Made by a program: the position numbers and the translations under genes. Shown in pieces: positions 21,268-34,121 of a stretch of DNA of 64,000 nucleotides. The DNA lies in NCBI GenBank assembly GCA_951804985.1, contig OX638135.1, forward strand, positions 12,150,051 through 12,214,050, in the 5' to 3' direction. The stretch is from Dryomyza anilis (Eukaryota > Arthropoda > Insecta > Diptera > Dryomyzidae). Each line of letters begins with the position of its first letter. The first letter of the stretch is position 1. The notes under the pieces are model-generated. The model did not search any database. It had not been told where the DNA came from and worked only from the letters and a program-made list of their open reading frames with translations.

Positions 21268-24089
21268 GTATACATATAATACACCTATGTTAAATATACT
21301 CCCGATGAAATACAATAACAAATATTCTGTTAAAATATGATCCCCATTGAAAAAACAATAACAACTATTCTGTTAAAATATGATCCCCAATGAAAAACAA
21401 TAACAATGATTTTGTTTAAAAATGATTGAACTACAGTAGGGATGTCCAACTCGCCTGCCCGCGGCTGACTGCACTGGCAATCGAGTACTTGGCGAGGGGT
21501 ATCTACGGGCAGAAATGAGCGAGGATTGCAACTCAGATTTTGGGGGATTTTGGTGTTGCATTTTTAGAAATTTCGGGAAATTTAAATGGTTATTTAAGAA
21601 TTTAATTATTTGAAATTGGTTTTAACGGACCCATTTATATTGCTTATTATTTTAATTATTAAAATATACAAATTTTATCATTTTAAATAATTCAAATTTT
21701 TTTTCAAAACATTTATATAATTTTCGCATGTAAAAACAAAATTTAATTATTTGATATTATTTTGTAAAATGTTTTGGGATATAAAATGTGTGTCCAAAGT
21801 GATTAAAATCTCAAACTTAACTAAATTCTAAAATAATTATTTATTTCACATTTCTGCCCTATTTTACTTAAGAAATGATGCAACACTGAAGAGAGTAGGA
21901 GTGCGGTGAGAGCACGGTGTAACAAAGTAAAACCAAACCTGACAAAAAAATAATTCGAGGTTTTGGAAAATAAATTATATAGAATTATCCAAAAATACTG
22001 TATTTTGTGAACATTTATAATTTTTGATAATACCAATGTTATATGTTCTTATTCCGTTCATAAAACAAGACAAAATGCTAGGATAAAAATGCAAGGATAA
22101 AAAATGCTATTTCAAAATTATCAAGCAAATTATTAATTGAGGTTTTTTAATTAACAGTATTTATTATACAATACATTAATCGTTCTTATATAAAGTATAC
22201 AATAATCAATAATAATATAAATATTTAAATCATACTTAAAATACTATGTTCCATTGGGTGCAGTCGACTTCAATTCTACGCATGCAACCACAGTACGAAA
22301 TATAAATTGTTGATCATATCTTAAATTGACTTTATTTTTATAAATTTAATTAAACAACTCATGATTTACATGTATCTAATAAAAAAAAACAACATAAACA
22401 TTATATTTTTAACGGTACTAGAAGTATTTTTGAACTGTAAGTTTCAATTGTGAATGTAAACATCTCAAAATTTTTTTCTTTAATCAAGCAAAACTACAAA
22501 CATAAGCGGGCGCACTCCCCAGGAAAATAAATAAATTAACATTATATATAAATATTTTGTAATAATTTTATTTTAGATTTTAAAAAAATGTAGTCAAAAA
22601 TTCTATTTCACTATTTCTACTGGGTTATTTGTTACAAGGGTCTGTGAGTTTACACTGAATAAAATTTATTTTTACGATAAATAGTTGTGATTTATTTAAT
22701 CATATAATTCATTATAATAATTCATACAACATTATATGAATAATGTTGTATGATAAATATATATAAATATATGATAACTATATAGTTCAAAAATATGTAT
22801 TTTTAAAATGAGTGCATTTGTTGTTTATATATGATTTATTAAATTTATAATATTTCCTTTCAAAACCAACTATCTCTATTGTACATTTCTCGAAGTACAT
22901 GTATTCTTGTTTTCTCGATAAAATTAACTAACAACAATTAACATTTCCACTCTACTTCAAACATTTTAATTTTTCAGTGCATTTTTTGGGAAACGGTGGA
23001 GGCGTGATCGACGGAGAGTTTTTGCAGTGCACACGAACTTATATTCGTTGTGCTCGCTCAAACTCTAAGAATCCTCTCACCCTTTCCGCTTCACCGCTGT
23101 TCCCCTCAACCAAGCACCTTGCGGGCTGACGTCGTGACCGTACGGGCACAATGACCGTACGCGCTGAGTTGAGCATTCCTAAACTACACTAACAACAACT
23201 ATGTTAAAAAATAATCCATATTGAAAACAATAACAACATCTCTGTTAAAAATTCATTTACACTAACAACAATGTGCTCCATGGAGCCCAGTGTGGCCAGA
23301 ACCGGCGAATCCCTACTACTAATGGTATATGGTTAAGATAAGAGTAAGATCAGGAAACCTGATCAGGATAGCAACTTCGATTAGCGTCTAGGGTTGCAAC
23401 ATCGTCAGAAAAAACATCAATGTTTTTTTTTTCGATGTTTCAAAAATAAACATCGATGCCAAAATAACATCGAAAAAAAACTCGATGTTTTACGATTTTT
23501 TAATGAAACTACTAAAAAAATTATAATGAGCTCATATATGTGCATTTACTAGGTTTTAAAGGAAAACCTAGTAAAAAATTTTTAGGAAAATTAAAAAAAT
23601 ACTTATAAGAAAAATCAAAAAATTAAAAAAAAAATGTAAATTATATTATTCGCCTCGCTGTAAATCTTCTTTTATTCTCGAAACCGACTCAATGGTGTAT
23701 GCATCAAACACATTCTCAGATAACGATTTAACTTTTAACTTCTTATACCCAGAGAACTAATCAGTTGTGGCAACCTTTTTTTTTGCCAATCGATTTATTT
23801 AGTTCTATAAATTTTCGATTGATTCAGTTGTTGCAACACCACGTATCTGTAACCAAAACTACTCTACAAAAATACTTGTTATTTCTAAATATTTTTGTAT
23901 CAACAAAAATTGGTTTTAAGTTTTTAATTTCAAATAATTTTAGAATTCGATAATTTTTCATTCAAATAAAAAGTTACGGTTTTTCAATAAATTAAAATAA
24001 ATTTAATTTAATAAAAATAGATTGTTTTATTTTATCACATATAAATTGGTGACCCTCGACGACGAACCCCGATAAATTATTTTGGAATA

Positions 24090-24687
24090 ATGCCAAGGAC
24101 AAACACCATCGGCGATGCTGCATCGACCACTACTCCGGTCGCGACCAGTAAAATTCCTCGTTTTTGGAAGGAGAACGCTGCTCTCTGGTTTGTTCAGGTC
24201 GAGGCGCATTTCGAGATACGCCAAATAACTGACGACCGCACAAAATATTTTGCGGTCATTGCCGAACTGGAGACAGAGTTACTTTCGCAGATAAGTGATA
24301 TTATTTTAAGTCCTCCAGACGATGCGTACGTGAAGCTAAAACAGCGCTTTCTTGAACAGTTTTCGGTTTTTGAAAAAAAGCGCATCAAACTCCTTCTCAA
24401 CAATCTCGATATTGTCGATAAAAAACCCAGCGCATTGCTCAGCGAGATGAACAATATGACAAACGGTGGATGAATTAAGCGCTGGAGTTCAAAAGTTGCA
24501 GAATCAACACACGCTCCGTTCAAAAAGTCGCTCTGGAAATCGCTTTAGAACCCGCTCTCAAGATTCTTCAACTGGTGGCAACTGTTATTATTATCATCGA
24601 TTCGGCGTCAACGAACGGAAATGTCGCGCGCCATGTTTATTTATGAACAACGCTCCCTCGGGAAACTCCCAACCCGGTCGCCAGTGA
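24090..24687 (+). pseudogene. gag: Gypsy gag, monomer 2 (internal deletion)
   Basis: The N-terminal 127 codons are open from the start at 24090. They include the stretch around KIPRFWKENAALWFVQ that is frameshifted in monomer 1. A deletion of about 200 bp at 24470 removes the C-terminal capsid region and brings in a stop. The arginine/serine-rich region and the CHCC finger follow at 24466-24687 in another frame. This copy gives the best view of the Gag N-terminus. Confidence 0.85.
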
Positions 24688-24689
24688 TC

Positions 24690-27530
24690 GGGACTTAGCT
24701 ACAAATCGCCTATTGATCTACGACAAATTGGTAAGCAAGCACTTCCTCATCGACACAGGTGCTGATATTTCCGTCGTACCTGTCGTGCTCAAAAATAACA
24801 TTACATGCCAGTCGAATAAGTACAAGCTATTCGCTGCAAACGGCACGCTTATCAATACCTACGGCGCTGAATTGATTTCGCTGACCCTCGGATTACGTCG
24901 CTCGTTCCAGTGGAAATTTGTGATTGCGACTTCTCCCATCCTATAATTGGTGCTGAATTTTTGAAGCACTTTGGACTGATGGTTGATTTTAAAGTGGTCA
25001 TTTCGTTGATGACCAAACCAACATATGCGTAAATGGACGTATTGGATCAGTTTCGAGCTATTTAGAAATTAAAACGTTGGTAAATGATACGCAGTACCAC
25101 AATTTACTTTCTCATTTTCCTGATATTACGAACGCATCGACAATCAAGAAAACCAAGCACAGTGTTGAGCACGTCATCGAACTAAAGGACTTCCGGTAAC
25201 ATCAAAAGCAAGACGTTTGACACCGGAGAAGCTTGACATAGCTAAACGTGAGTTCCAATTTATGGTTGACCAAGGATTGTGTCGGCCATCCAAAAGTAGC
25301 TAGTCAAGTCCGTTACACATGACGACAAAGAAAAACGGACAATGGCGACCATGTGGTGATTACCGTCGTTTGAATTCAAAAACAATACCCGACAAGTACC
25401 CGATACCACATATCCACGACTTCGGAAACTGTAACTGTACAATCAAATCCCAGTCGCGTCCAAAGATGTCCCGAAAACAGCGATAATAACGCCACTCGGT
25501 TTGTTCGAGTTTGACTACATGAGCTTCGGTTTGTGCAACGCAGGTCAAACCTTCCAACACTTCATGCATGCAGTTCTGCGTGATCTCGATTTCTGTTTCG
25601 TCTACCTCAACGATGTGCTGATCGCTTCCGAGAACGCAGAACAACATTTACTCCATCTTCAGAAACTTTTCGAACGCTTTCAAGAATACGGAATTGTCAT
25701 TAACGTAGCAAAATGTAAATTCGGAAAATCAGCAATCAATTTTCTTGGTCAATGTTTTGAGAAGGATGGCATTCGTCCGCTTCCTGAGAAAGTTGCTGCG
25801 ATAGTCGATTGTCCAAAGCCGAAAACCGTTAAAGAAGTTCGGCGTTTCGTGGCAATAATAATTTTTATAGAAGATTCATTCCACATGCAGCAGCAAGTCA
25901 AATTCCGCTTCTCGCTTATCAAAAGGGAAACAAGAAGAATGACAAAACTCCAATCGTGTGGACCGATGACGCCAACGCTGCTTTTGAAAAATGTAAGTTG
26001 GATCTTTCTCATGCTACACTTTTGGTTCATCCCAGTGATAAATTGCCAATCTGCGTTATGGTGGACGCATCTGATAATGCAATCGGCAGCGTGCTACAGC
26101 AAAAGACATCTGATGGCTGGAAGCCTTTGAGCTTCTACTCAAAAAAGTTGAATGAAACGCAACGAAAACACATTACTTACGACCGTGAACTGCTAGCCGC
26201 CTACTCTGTTGTTAAGTACTATCGTTATATGCTTGAGGGTCACGCATTCGTAATATTCACTGACCACAAGCCTTTAATGTTTGCATTTAAGCAAAACTTG
26301 GAAAAATCCACACCTCGATAATTTCGCCAGCTCGACTATTTGTCCCAATTTTCAACGGACATCCGTCATATTAGTGGCGAAGAAAACGTTGTTGCAGATA
26401 TGCTTTCACGTATTTCAACTATTACAACACCTGGCGTGATTGACTATGATGCTTTGGCTGAAGCGCAGAAATCGGATATCTTGTTGCAGGAATTCCTATC
26501 TCAAAAAAGGCCGACGTCGTTGATATTTAAATCAATAAAGCTATCACCCGAATCAAACCCGTTTTATTGCGATATTTCAACGGAACATGCTCGACCATTT
26601 GTGCCGCCAAGTTTCAGGCGGGTAGTCTTCGATGCCTTACATAATTTATCTCATGGTGCTGTTAACGCAACTTCGAAATGCAACGTTTTGTTTGGCCAGA
26701 GATGAAGAAGGATATCAAGATCTGGACTAATCAATGCGTAATGTGTCAGCGCTTAAAAGTGTATCGTCACACGCACAGCGAAATCGGTACGTATCTTCCA
26801 ACGACGGATCGTTTCGATCATATAAACTTCGATTTAGTGGGACCATTGCCACTTTCAAAAGGTTGCAGCTACATCCTAACCTGCATCGATAGATTTACTC
26901 GATGGCCAAAAGCTTTTCCAATAGAGGATATTCGAGCATGAACTGTAGCTGACGCTTTTTACAGGGGATGGATTGCGTGTTATGGCGTTCCATAGCGTAT
27001 TTCGACAGACCAGGGACGTCAATTCGAGTCGCAATTATTTAAAGAACTGACGGCACTGCTAGGAGCACAACGGATTCGAACATCACCGTATCATCCTTGC
27101 GCAAATGGAATGATCGAGAGATGGCACATATCGATTAAAACCACCATAAAGTGCCACAACACAACCAACTGGATGGAAGTACTACCAACTGTACTTTTAG
27201 GACTACGAGCCAGCATGCGCGAAGACATCAATTCAACACCATTCGAAATGACATACAGAACCTCAATTCGACTTCCAGTGGAGATGCTTTCCGAATTTCA
27301 AAACGCACAACCAACAGAAGAATTTGTGACGTCCCTAAAATCAAAAATGGGTGCACTCAAACCAGTTATTCCTGTACATAAAACAAATCGATCTGTATTT
27401 GTTTCGAAGGACTTAAGAACCTGTTCGCACGTTTTTCTACGACGTGATCAAATTAAGCAACCGTTACAGCCACCATATGACGGACCATTTCGAGTGGTTC
27501 CCGCACTGAGAAATTGTTTACTCTTCTCAT
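24690..27530 (+). pseudogene. pol: Gypsy pol, monomer 2 (all domains visible, multiply broken)
   Basis: Protease at 24713-24946 keeps LIDTGADISVVP. A frameshift near 24928 and another near 25180 follow, then the shared TAG at 25301-25303. In the RT, a deletion of about 50 bp near 25432 removes the STVDL box that holds the first catalytic aspartate. The YLNDV box is retained at 25501 onward. RNase H is at 25956-26321. The integrase zinc region (26340-26705) has the HNLSH and CVMCQR elements, and the core is at 26678-26941 and onward with NFDLVGP, STDQG and MIERWH. Stops at about 26939 and 26993 are shared with monomer 1, so they predate the duplication. Confidence 0.88.
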
Positions 27531-28450
27531 AAATGGTGCTGAAAAAGTGGTTTATACCGATCGTGTTAAAGCTGCATTTGATCGTTTTAAAGCTGCATTA
27601 ATATTTCTGAAGACGCGCGAAGAATTACATTTCCAGTACCAACCACACAGGTTCTCAGAATCATACGAAGTCATCGACAACAAGAAGATTAAATAGAATT
27701 CCTACTCCACTTACGACAAACCCATCATTGAGGAAATCTGGCAGGACTGCTTGCAGAGAAGGTCGCAAGGTTTCATTTAAATAGATATTTTTGTTTTACT
27801 AAAATTTCTAGGGGGAGTAATGTAAGTAAAACTACTCTACAATAATACTTGTTATTTTTAAATATTTTTGTTGCAACAAAAATTAGTTTTAAGTTTTTAA
27901 TTTCAAATAATTTTAGAATTCGATAATTTTTCATTCAAATAAAAAGTTACGTTTTTTCAATAAATTAAAATAAATTTAATTTATTAAAAATAGATTGTTT
28001 TATTTTATCACATCTAATGTCTATTCGCACAATTAATGAATATAATTGACACAACCAAATAATGGGGGATTGTTTAGTTGTAATAGCCAATTTAAGTACA
28101 CGAAATCAGTCAATTCAGCTGCATCGAAAATTGTCGACAACTCGTTGTGAGCCTGACTTCGTGTTTGCAACGTGTTGGAGCGCTAAGGCTGCATATGAAA
28201 ATACAACAGATTGAAATCAAACACAAAGATCTCTACATAATGGTATGTTACTTGTTGAATAAAGTGTAATTGGACATGACAAAGCAGAACAGTAAGATAT
28301 AACAGATACAACAATTCCAAATTTGTTTTACACGTGCAATGCTGTCCGCAGAGTAAACAAACCAGTGAAAAAACCTGATCCTGCTCTGACAATGTTTTTC
28401 TACAATAGCAGCTGATTTCTCAGTTGAATCAAATATATATTGGTTGCAAC

Positions 28451-29946
28451 TAAGGATTGAAACCGTAACCGTTATACAAAATCATAAATAAACCGATATC
28501 CAAAACCAAAATAAACGGTTTCGATTTTATACCGGTTTAAAACGGTTTTTAAAAAAGTATAAAAAGAAACAGAAAAAAAAATATTTTATATAGGGGCCAT
28601 TCCACACCAAATCGACCAGCGGTTGGAACTCACCTTCTTCGATTTCAATGAAATTTGGGCAGCTGATAAAGCTTATTGAGATATGTACAGACCAAATTTT
28701 ATTTTTTTCAACCTCTATTTCCAGAGATACAGTACTTCAAAGTTACAAAAAATGGTCCAAAAATCACTTTTGTATGGTTGTTTATATTTCAAAATATCTT
28801 AAAGTAGAAATGCTAGTTGATGGTTCATTTTTAAGGTAATAGAACAGGCTTTAAGAAAAATTAATTTGTAAATTATAAACTTTCACATGTTTTTTGTATT
28901 GAAAAATAAAATATTTAATTCAAAATTAAAATTTGCAATAATTTTTTATTTCAAAAATGGCGTCAGTTTCATTAAATTGTCCCTAGTTTTTGAGATATAT
29001 ACCATTTTTCGAAAACTGTAAAAAATATACCCCAAAATCAATATCTCAAAAACTAGAGTCAATATGATAAAATTGGCACCATTTTAGAAATCAGTGTTAG
29101 AAATATATTCATGAATTATTGCAACCTTTACTGTCAAAAAAAACATGTTTTTTTCAATGCAAAAAATAAATAAAATAAATTAGAAAATTATTTTTTATAA
29201 TATGATGCAATAAAAATACCATCTTGAAATTTAGCATGAACATTTGTATTGAATCAACCAAAATATGTAATTTTTTTTGAGAATTTTAAAAATGGTCCTT
29301 TTTAAGAACATCAAATTTGAAGAGGTAGGATAGTGACGACGGGCCACATGTTCAAGATAAGAAGTAACAACTCAATTTCTCTAAAAGCTTGTTCTATTAG
29401 CTTTAAAACGAGCCATCCAGTTTCTAGCATACCTACTTTAAGAGATATTGAATTATGAAGAACCGTACAAAAGTGATTTTGGCCCATTTTTTTGTAACTT
29501 TGAAGCACTGTATCTCTTGAAGTAGTGGTCGAAAAAAATAAAAAATTGGACAATGTATATCCCAATAAGCTTTACCATCTGCTTAAATTTCATTGAAATC
29601 GAAAAGGTAAAATATCAAAATTTACTTTTTTTGGTCGATTTGGTGTGAAATGGCCCATAGAAGATCTTAAGTGCAAGGCATGTTTAAATACCATTTCTAA
29701 GTCTTTTAATTGATTTTGAGTGATTTTTCGGACACATATATTAAGAATATATATTTAAAGGTAATAAAAAAACATTGGTAATGCAAGAAAAAATTAGAAA
29801 AATAAGTTAAAATTATTAACATCTCAATAACTACTTATGAAAATATAAATTGCAAGTTCGACAAGTTTTAAGTATACAGGCCGTTTGCAGATATTGCAGT
29901 TCGCAGTTTCTTTGGCTTTTATGGATAGAAATTGTAAACAATTCTT
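28451..29946 (+). mobile_element. Second hAT-like copy in duplicate 2, split by the MITE and truncated
   Basis: Counterpart of 14134-15900. It is interrupted by the foldback MITE at 28594-29656 and then cut off at about 29946, where a Helitron-like element begins. Confidence 0.75.
28594..29656. mobile_element. Foldback MITE, copy in duplicate 2
   Basis: Duplicate of 14278-15341 with the same ends and the same ATAG repeats (28590-28593 and 29657-29660). Confidence 0.88.
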
Positions 29947-30133
29947 TTTATACCCTACACTAAGAGTGAAAGGGTATATTCAGTTTGGTACGCCGTTTGT
30001 AACACCCAGAAGGAAGCATCTCCGGTATGGAAAAGTATATATATTCTTGATCAGCATGACCTCCTGAGTCGATTTAGCGATGTCCGTCTGTCCGTCTGTC
30101 TGTCCGTCTTTCTGTCCGTCTGTCTTTCTGTCC

Positions 30134-30175
<42 letters not shown>

Positions 30176-30530
30176 TGAAATCCCTACTACTTTTAAAATT
30201 GAAGAGCTAGATAAATGAAACTTATAACTTAGATTACTAATATACCTACGCTGTATGTGCGAAAAATCGGTCCATTGTGACCTATGATCCGACCACTTAT
30301 GTTCAAATACCTCATATAAAATGTACATATAAAGATCAAACTATATTTTGTAAATGCACTTCGATTTTTTAATATCTTATAATCAGTTAAAATATTATAT
30401 TTATTTTTATTATCATTAAAAAGATATTGACACCTCAGATACGCCATTTTTGAGTTAATGGAGTTAGAAATTGAATGTATGTAATTGTATATTTTATATA
30501 CTACTGTTTATACTTTTATTGAAGAAAAAG
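29947..30530 (+). mobile_element. Helitron-like DINE-1/mini-me type element with GTCT/GTCC array
   Basis: It starts with the 5' hairpin TATACCCTACACTAAGAGTG...AGGGTATA, followed by a conserved block (GTACGCCGTTTGTAACACCC, TTGATCAGCATGACCTCC, GTCGATTTAGCGATGTCC), then a GTCT/GTCC/TTCT microsatellite at about 30078-30175. This layout is typical of the fly DINE-1/mini-me group. It replaces hAT-derived sequence present in copy 1 at about 15650-16395. The right end is not clear. The minus-strand TDRQ-rich frame here is the microsatellite translated. Confidence 0.75.
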
Positions 30531-31130
30531 GAAAACATCGTAACATCGGCTAAAACTGACATCGATACATCGATGTTTCATTTTTTTCGACATCGATGTT
30601 GCAGACAAAAACATCGATGTTTCGAAATTCGAAATCAGACACTGATGTGGAAACATGATCATTACCTTATTTAAAATCAGGCAAGCCTGATCAGGAAATG
30701 ATCGCATCCTGACCTAAATTTCTACACGCATGATTTTATTCAATTAATCATAATAATTGATTTTTACTATAATCATATATATTGAATTTTGGTTTTTATT
30801 CATTATGATTACTTATTCTTCATGATTTATTTTTGAAAATATTTTGCGTAAATAATGTATTATTTATGAGAACGATTTCCCAACATCAATTCATTTAAAA
30901 GTTTTATTCCCACTTTTAAGACTACCATGAGACATTTTAAAAATCAATTTAAATTTATTAAATTAAAATTTGATGATACTTGCGTCTTTAAAATACAAAT
31001 AAAAGCCTTTGAAGTACATCCAAATTTTTAAAATATTCGACAAAAAATACATTTCAATTGAAAATAAAACCTTATCTCGAATAGATCCAGAAAATCTGAG
31101 AAACACGAAACACAAAAAAATACTGTATTA

Positions 31131-31384
31131 AAAATAACTAAAAATGTCTTTAAAATAAATACATATGTATTTGATTTACGTCCAAACGCATATGTATTTA
31201 TTTTTACTAAACAGATGTAGTTGTTTTTGTATAGAAAATTACTACACATTTTAACAGCTTTTCTATATAAAATTTCAATACATATGTATAAAAAAACTAC
31301 ATTTTGTCTTTATTTATACGTCCAGAAATATGTAGAGAAATTACTACATATGCCTTTAATTTTACAATAATATGTAGTTATTTT
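31131..31384. mobile_element. Putative small MITE with ATATGTA palindromes, duplicate 2
   Basis: Identical in layout to 16991-17244, with the same AAAATAACTA / TAGTTATTTT ends. Confidence 0.45.
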
Positions 31385-32575
31385 ACTTGGTTGCGATAAT
31401 TAATTAAATAACATATTTATTTTTATTAATTCGGAAAATTATATGAATGAATATTATTACAAGTAATACTAAAGATTGTTACCCACAACCACAAGATCAA
31501 TCTACACATAAACAAATAAATTAATAAATAAATAAATAAATAAATTAATAAAAATAAATAATACAAATATAAATAAAACAAATATTTTCCTGGTCATAAG
31601 ATGGAAGCACCACTAAGCATCATAAGTTCTGTTGACTCAAAGGAATGGCAAGCACTTAAGTGTTTCTTTTCGGTTAAAGCACATAAGAATAATAAGCTAT
31701 GGTAAAACCATGCGATGGTAAAACCAAATATTACTGCCTGCACAGAATACAGCGAAATTTGAGAGTGCGAACATTGAAAACAACAAAAATTTGCCGTCTC
31801 AATACTAACATCATGGCCTGGGTTGCCAGAAATAAATCAGGAAAAGTAGCGTACATATTTGTAAAAGTAGCGGATTGTCTAAAACAGTAGCCCAAATAAA
31901 AATTAAAAATATTATTTTTATTTAATTATTTTGGTTTTCGTCTTTGTATGTTTTAGTGTAAAACTACATGGGCCATTCCACACCTTTTCGATTTCAATAT
32001 AATTTGGACAACTGATAAAGATTATTGCATTGCATTGACCATTTTATTTTCGACCACTACCCGAATAGAAATTTAATTCAGGGTGCGATCATTGTTTGAT
32101 CAGGCTGCCTTATTTTAAAATAAGGTATTGATCAGGGCTTCAAATCAGTACTATTCGAAGTTGCTATCCTGATTAGGCTTCTTAATCTTACCCATATCCT
32201 GACTTAAAATTATTCGATGTAGATATAAATTATTCTGAAACTGCTTTTACAAATTCGATCCCTTTTATGAACAAAGATGTTTCAATTACTTTACAATGAC
32301 ACAAATTCCACATTTGACATGAGATATTTAAAATTTTTTGAAATTTTGTGAATTTATTTTGGAACAGTTTAACATTTATTTATTAGACTATTTTATTAGA
32401 ATAAGTTTGTTAGCCAATTATATTATAAAAGGTTTATACGAACATCACAATCATAACATCATAAAACAAGACAAAATGCTAGGATAAAAATGCAAGGATA
32501 AAAAAAGGCTTTTTCAAAATTATCAAGCAAATTATTAATTGAGGTTTTTTAATTAACAGTATTTATTATACTATA

Positions 32576-33014
32576 TGTTTACGCAGAAAGGCGTCAATTT
32601 TCGGATTTTCCAATAAATTCAAAATTATTTAAAAGACAGAAGTTTATATGTTTTTTCTTATATTTATTTGAGCAAATATATTTATAACTTAAGGGACAAA
32701 CCAAAGCGTTTGCCATATAATGTTGAAAGATGTATGAAATACAAGATATTATTGGAAATCATGAAAGGAGATCCAATATATGAAATAAGTATAAAATATG
32801 AGTTAATATGCAGGAACGTAGTTCTTACTTAGAAGTTCTTCTGTTGGTCGGTGGCAGCAAAGAGATCGAGCTCAGCGCAATTGCAGCCTCGAGAACCTCA
32901 AAGAAGGAGGGTTGAAAAGGAAATGACGAAATTCACCTCTTTACGTTTGACCTGTCACAGAATGTACTAAATGAATAATACAAGGTTTACACTGCAAGAG
33001 TTTTGGCGTAAACA
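32576..33014 (-). repeat. BEL 3' LTR (439 bp)
   Basis: TG...CA ends with the inverted match TGTTTACGC / GCGTAAACA. It differs from 36779-37217 at only a small number of positions by eye. The adjoining internal sequence read on the minus strand, GCAAAGTGGGCGGCAA, is a candidate polypurine tract. Confidence 0.85.
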
Positions 33015-33114
33015 TTGCCGCCCACTTTGCAGTAGTACACACTGCAAAATTAATTAGATAAAAAGAAAGATTTCCAGGCTGTAAAAGAAAACAAAATTAA
33101 TATGTACAAATAAG

Positions 33115-33715
33115 TTAAAGACAAAAGGATAACAAAGTAGTTAACCAAAGGTACAGATCAGAAAGGATCCATCCAAAAATATGGTTTTGGGAAAGAAGCA
33201 GTATTTTGAAAATGACCAAGCTCAACCATAGAAGGGTAGTTGGTTTTAAAGGGCGAATGTACCGCATATATACCATCACTTTTGGGTTTGGTAACATCAA
33301 TGTCATCACGGACAGTAGTGGCAAAGCAAGAAACTTTGTGAACTGGTAGTGGTCCCGTAAGAATCCAGCCAAATACAGTTTCTTGGGCAATGAGGGTGCC
33401 TAGGACGTTTCGCTTTATACCATCCATCATAATCAATGGATAGAGGTCGCCACCAATTAAAATGTCAACCGTAGAACTTTGGAAAAAGTTTTTATCAGCT
33501 AAGACCATATTTGGTAATTGATGCTGGATAGATGGTTCTATTTGACTTGATGGCAATTCTCCTGCAATTTTGGGTAAAACCAGTGCCGTTGCCTCTAAGT
33601 GTAAATTGGGATCAATGAGAGATCCAATTACAAAAGAGCATCGCTTTGTTGGACTGGCAGCGACTGCATGGTTTACACTATCAATGCAGGTTCGTGACAT
33701 ACATTAATAATGGCA
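33115..33715 (-). pseudogene. BEL protease region with active site deleted
   Basis: Compared with 18971-19684, a block of about 130 bp between GTTCGTG and TGACATACATT is missing at about 33693. It removes the STRALIDSASETSFI stretch with the catalytic aspartate. The remaining C-terminal protease sequence is well kept (DILIGGDLYPL, VFGWILTGPL) but has a frameshift near 33259. Copy 1 still has the block, so it was lost after the duplication. Confidence 0.8.
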
Positions 33716-34067
33716 GTGCCCAAAAGGACTTCTGAAGTTTGCGAATCAGAATGAAATTGAATGTTTTGTGTGACGTAATCGGCTTACAGCTCATGAATGG
33801 AGTTGAAGTGGACTGTACGATGTTTAAAGATGGATGCGTGTTGAATGGCGTAGGGCGAGACCCTAAGGCCACCGACGTAGTCGTATCACTGCTCATAAAA
33901 GGAGCCGAAGGCTCAGAGATATCCCTATGTAAAAGCGTATGATGACGATTTTTACACACTGAGCAACAGTAAGCACTTTTACAGTCGTTAAGCTCATGGG
34001 ACCTATTAAGGCAGTTAACGCAACATTGAAACTTTTTTACAGTGGAATAGCGATCGGAGAAGCTCAT
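33716..34067 (-). pseudogene. gag: BEL Gag zinc-finger region
   Basis: This shows the BEL-type cysteine/histidine array CCVNCLNRSHELNDC followed by CCSVCKNRHHTLLH, which binds RNA in packaging. A TGA at 34122-34124 separates it from the upstream Gag frame, at the place where the family has the cysteine of a C-x2-C-x3-H finger (LCSKQKH follows). A one-base frameshift near 33765 separates it from the protease frame downstream. Confidence 0.8.
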
Positions 34068-34121
34068 TTGTAAAAATAGTTTACAGACCCGTAAAACATG
34101 TTTCTGTTTGGAGCAAAGAAC

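Larger units (their letters stand above)
23848..28012 (+). mobile_element. Degenerate Ty3/gypsy element, monomer 2
   Basis: LTRs at 23848-24039 and 27821-28012, primer site at 24047 and purine tract CTAGGGGGAGTAA before the 3' LTR. It has the same insertion context as monomer 1, so it is a duplicate and not an independent insertion. It keeps the protease and the integrase finger that monomer 1 lost, but has its own deletions in gag and RT. No nested LINE. Confidence 0.9.
19806..33846 (+). repeat. Composite tandem duplication, copy 2 (about 14.0 kb)
   Basis: This is the second copy of the segment at 1467-19805, without the CR1 insertion. It continues without a break into the rest of the BEL element, so this side is the original right flank. 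Differences from copy 1 include more ATGT units at about 19928-19966, small deletions in gag and in the reverse-transcriptase region, and a Helitron-like element at 29947-30530 in place of part of the second hAT copy. Confidence 0.9.

Noticed and set aside
30074..30328. Minus-strand ORF rich in TDRQ repeats
   Set aside because: Translation of the GTCT/GTCC microsatellite inside the Helitron-like element.
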